From JBKEDH01 sp047975295 (GTDB lineage: Bacteria > Bacteroidota > Bacteroidia > Flavobacteriales > Flavobacteriaceae): a stretch of 6,645 nt of DNA. The DNA is taken from contig JBKEDH010000184.1 in the NCBI GenBank assembly GCA_047975295.1, forward strand, positions 1-6,645, in the 5' to 3' direction. This document shows positions 6,507-6,645 of the stretch, piece after piece; the first letter of the stretch is position 1, and each line of letters opens with the position of its first letter. The position numbers were made by a program, and so were the translations under genes. The notes under the pieces are model-generated. The model saw nothing but the letters and a program-made list of their open reading frames with translations, was not told where the DNA came from and did no database searches.

Positions 6507-6645
6507 CCATGATGCTCTTGATGTATTACATATCTTTTTATCATCTCCTCATCCAGACCGACCGTACTAACAAAATATCCCCTTGACCAAAAGTGATTAC
6601 CCCAATAGGGCTTTTGCTTGAGACTAGGATAAGTCTTAAACATCT
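6503..6645 (-). CDS. tnpA: IS200/IS605-family Y1 transposase, C-terminal part (5' end outside window)
   Basis: TnpA of this family is a small HUH single-strand transposase that moves the element by a 'peel and paste' mechanism using one catalytic tyrosine. Reading the - strand from the window edge gives 46 codons from an internal ATG at 6643 to TAG at 6505-6503: MFKTYPSLKQKPYWGNHFWS, then RGYFVSTVGLDEEMIKRYVI, then HQEHHG. The pattern WGxHxWxRGYFVSTVGLDEExI-x-x-Y-V-x-x-Q is the family's C-terminal signature. The Tyr in IKRYVIHQ is the expected catalytic residue. The HUH motif would lie upstream, outside the window, so whether the gene is intact cannot be judged. The gene points toward the lacI-type gene, with a hairpin at its end as expected for the element's 3' terminus. 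A stand-alone REP-associated relative is possible, but the short tail fits IS200 better. Confidence 0.88.
   Translation of the reverse strand, partial: MFKTYPSLKQKPYWGNHFWSRGYFVSTVGLDEEMIKRYVIHQEHHG

Overview
The window looks like an accessory, polysaccharide-degrading region of a Bacteroidota genome, most likely a member of the Flavobacteriia. Three things point there: an AT-rich base composition, a SusD-family outer-membrane lipoprotein, and Bacteroidota-type promoters (TTTG about 20 nt upstream of TAnnTTTG) with no Shine-Dalgarno sequences. No rRNA, tRNA, CRISPR array or phage genes were seen.

Layout. The left edge (1-1404, + strand) holds the end of a SusD-like nutrient-binding lipoprotein gene whose start lies outside the window. 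Next comes a convergent intergenic region (1405-1711) with two long perfect hairpins. These probably terminate the susD transcript and the opposing operon. From 5137 down to 1712 on the - strand is a two-gene operon: a secreted polysaccharide lyase of family PL8 (hyaluronate/chondroitin/xanthan lyase type), then a lipoprotein unsaturated glucuronyl hydrolase of family GH88, 36 nt apart. Divergent from this operon, at 5271-6314 (+), is a LacI-family regulator. The right edge (6503-6645, -) holds the C-terminal end of an IS200/IS605-family Y1 transposase, followed by a palindromic structure typical of the end of such elements.

How the genes fit together (inference from family knowledge). The PL8 lyase would cut a uronic-acid-containing polysaccharide by beta-elimination, leaving oligosaccharides with a 4,5-unsaturated uronic acid at the non-reducing end. 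GH88 enzymes remove exactly that sugar, so the two genes encode consecutive steps. The LacI-type regulator probably controls the operon through the 133-bp divergent promoter region. That region holds a perfect 16-bp palindrome (ATGTGTTCGAACACAT) between the -33 and -7 elements of the lyase promoter. A second perfect 14-bp palindrome lies two helical turns away and touches the -33 element of the regulator's own promoter. The SusD-like protein may supply binding and uptake for the same or another glycan, but it is convergent and separately terminated, so the link is only by proximity.

Nothing here proves a wholly new system. The most informative parts are the compact divergent control region, the start-site correction it implies for the lyase, the possible leaderless regulator mRNA, and the divergence of the lyase around its catalytic histidine.
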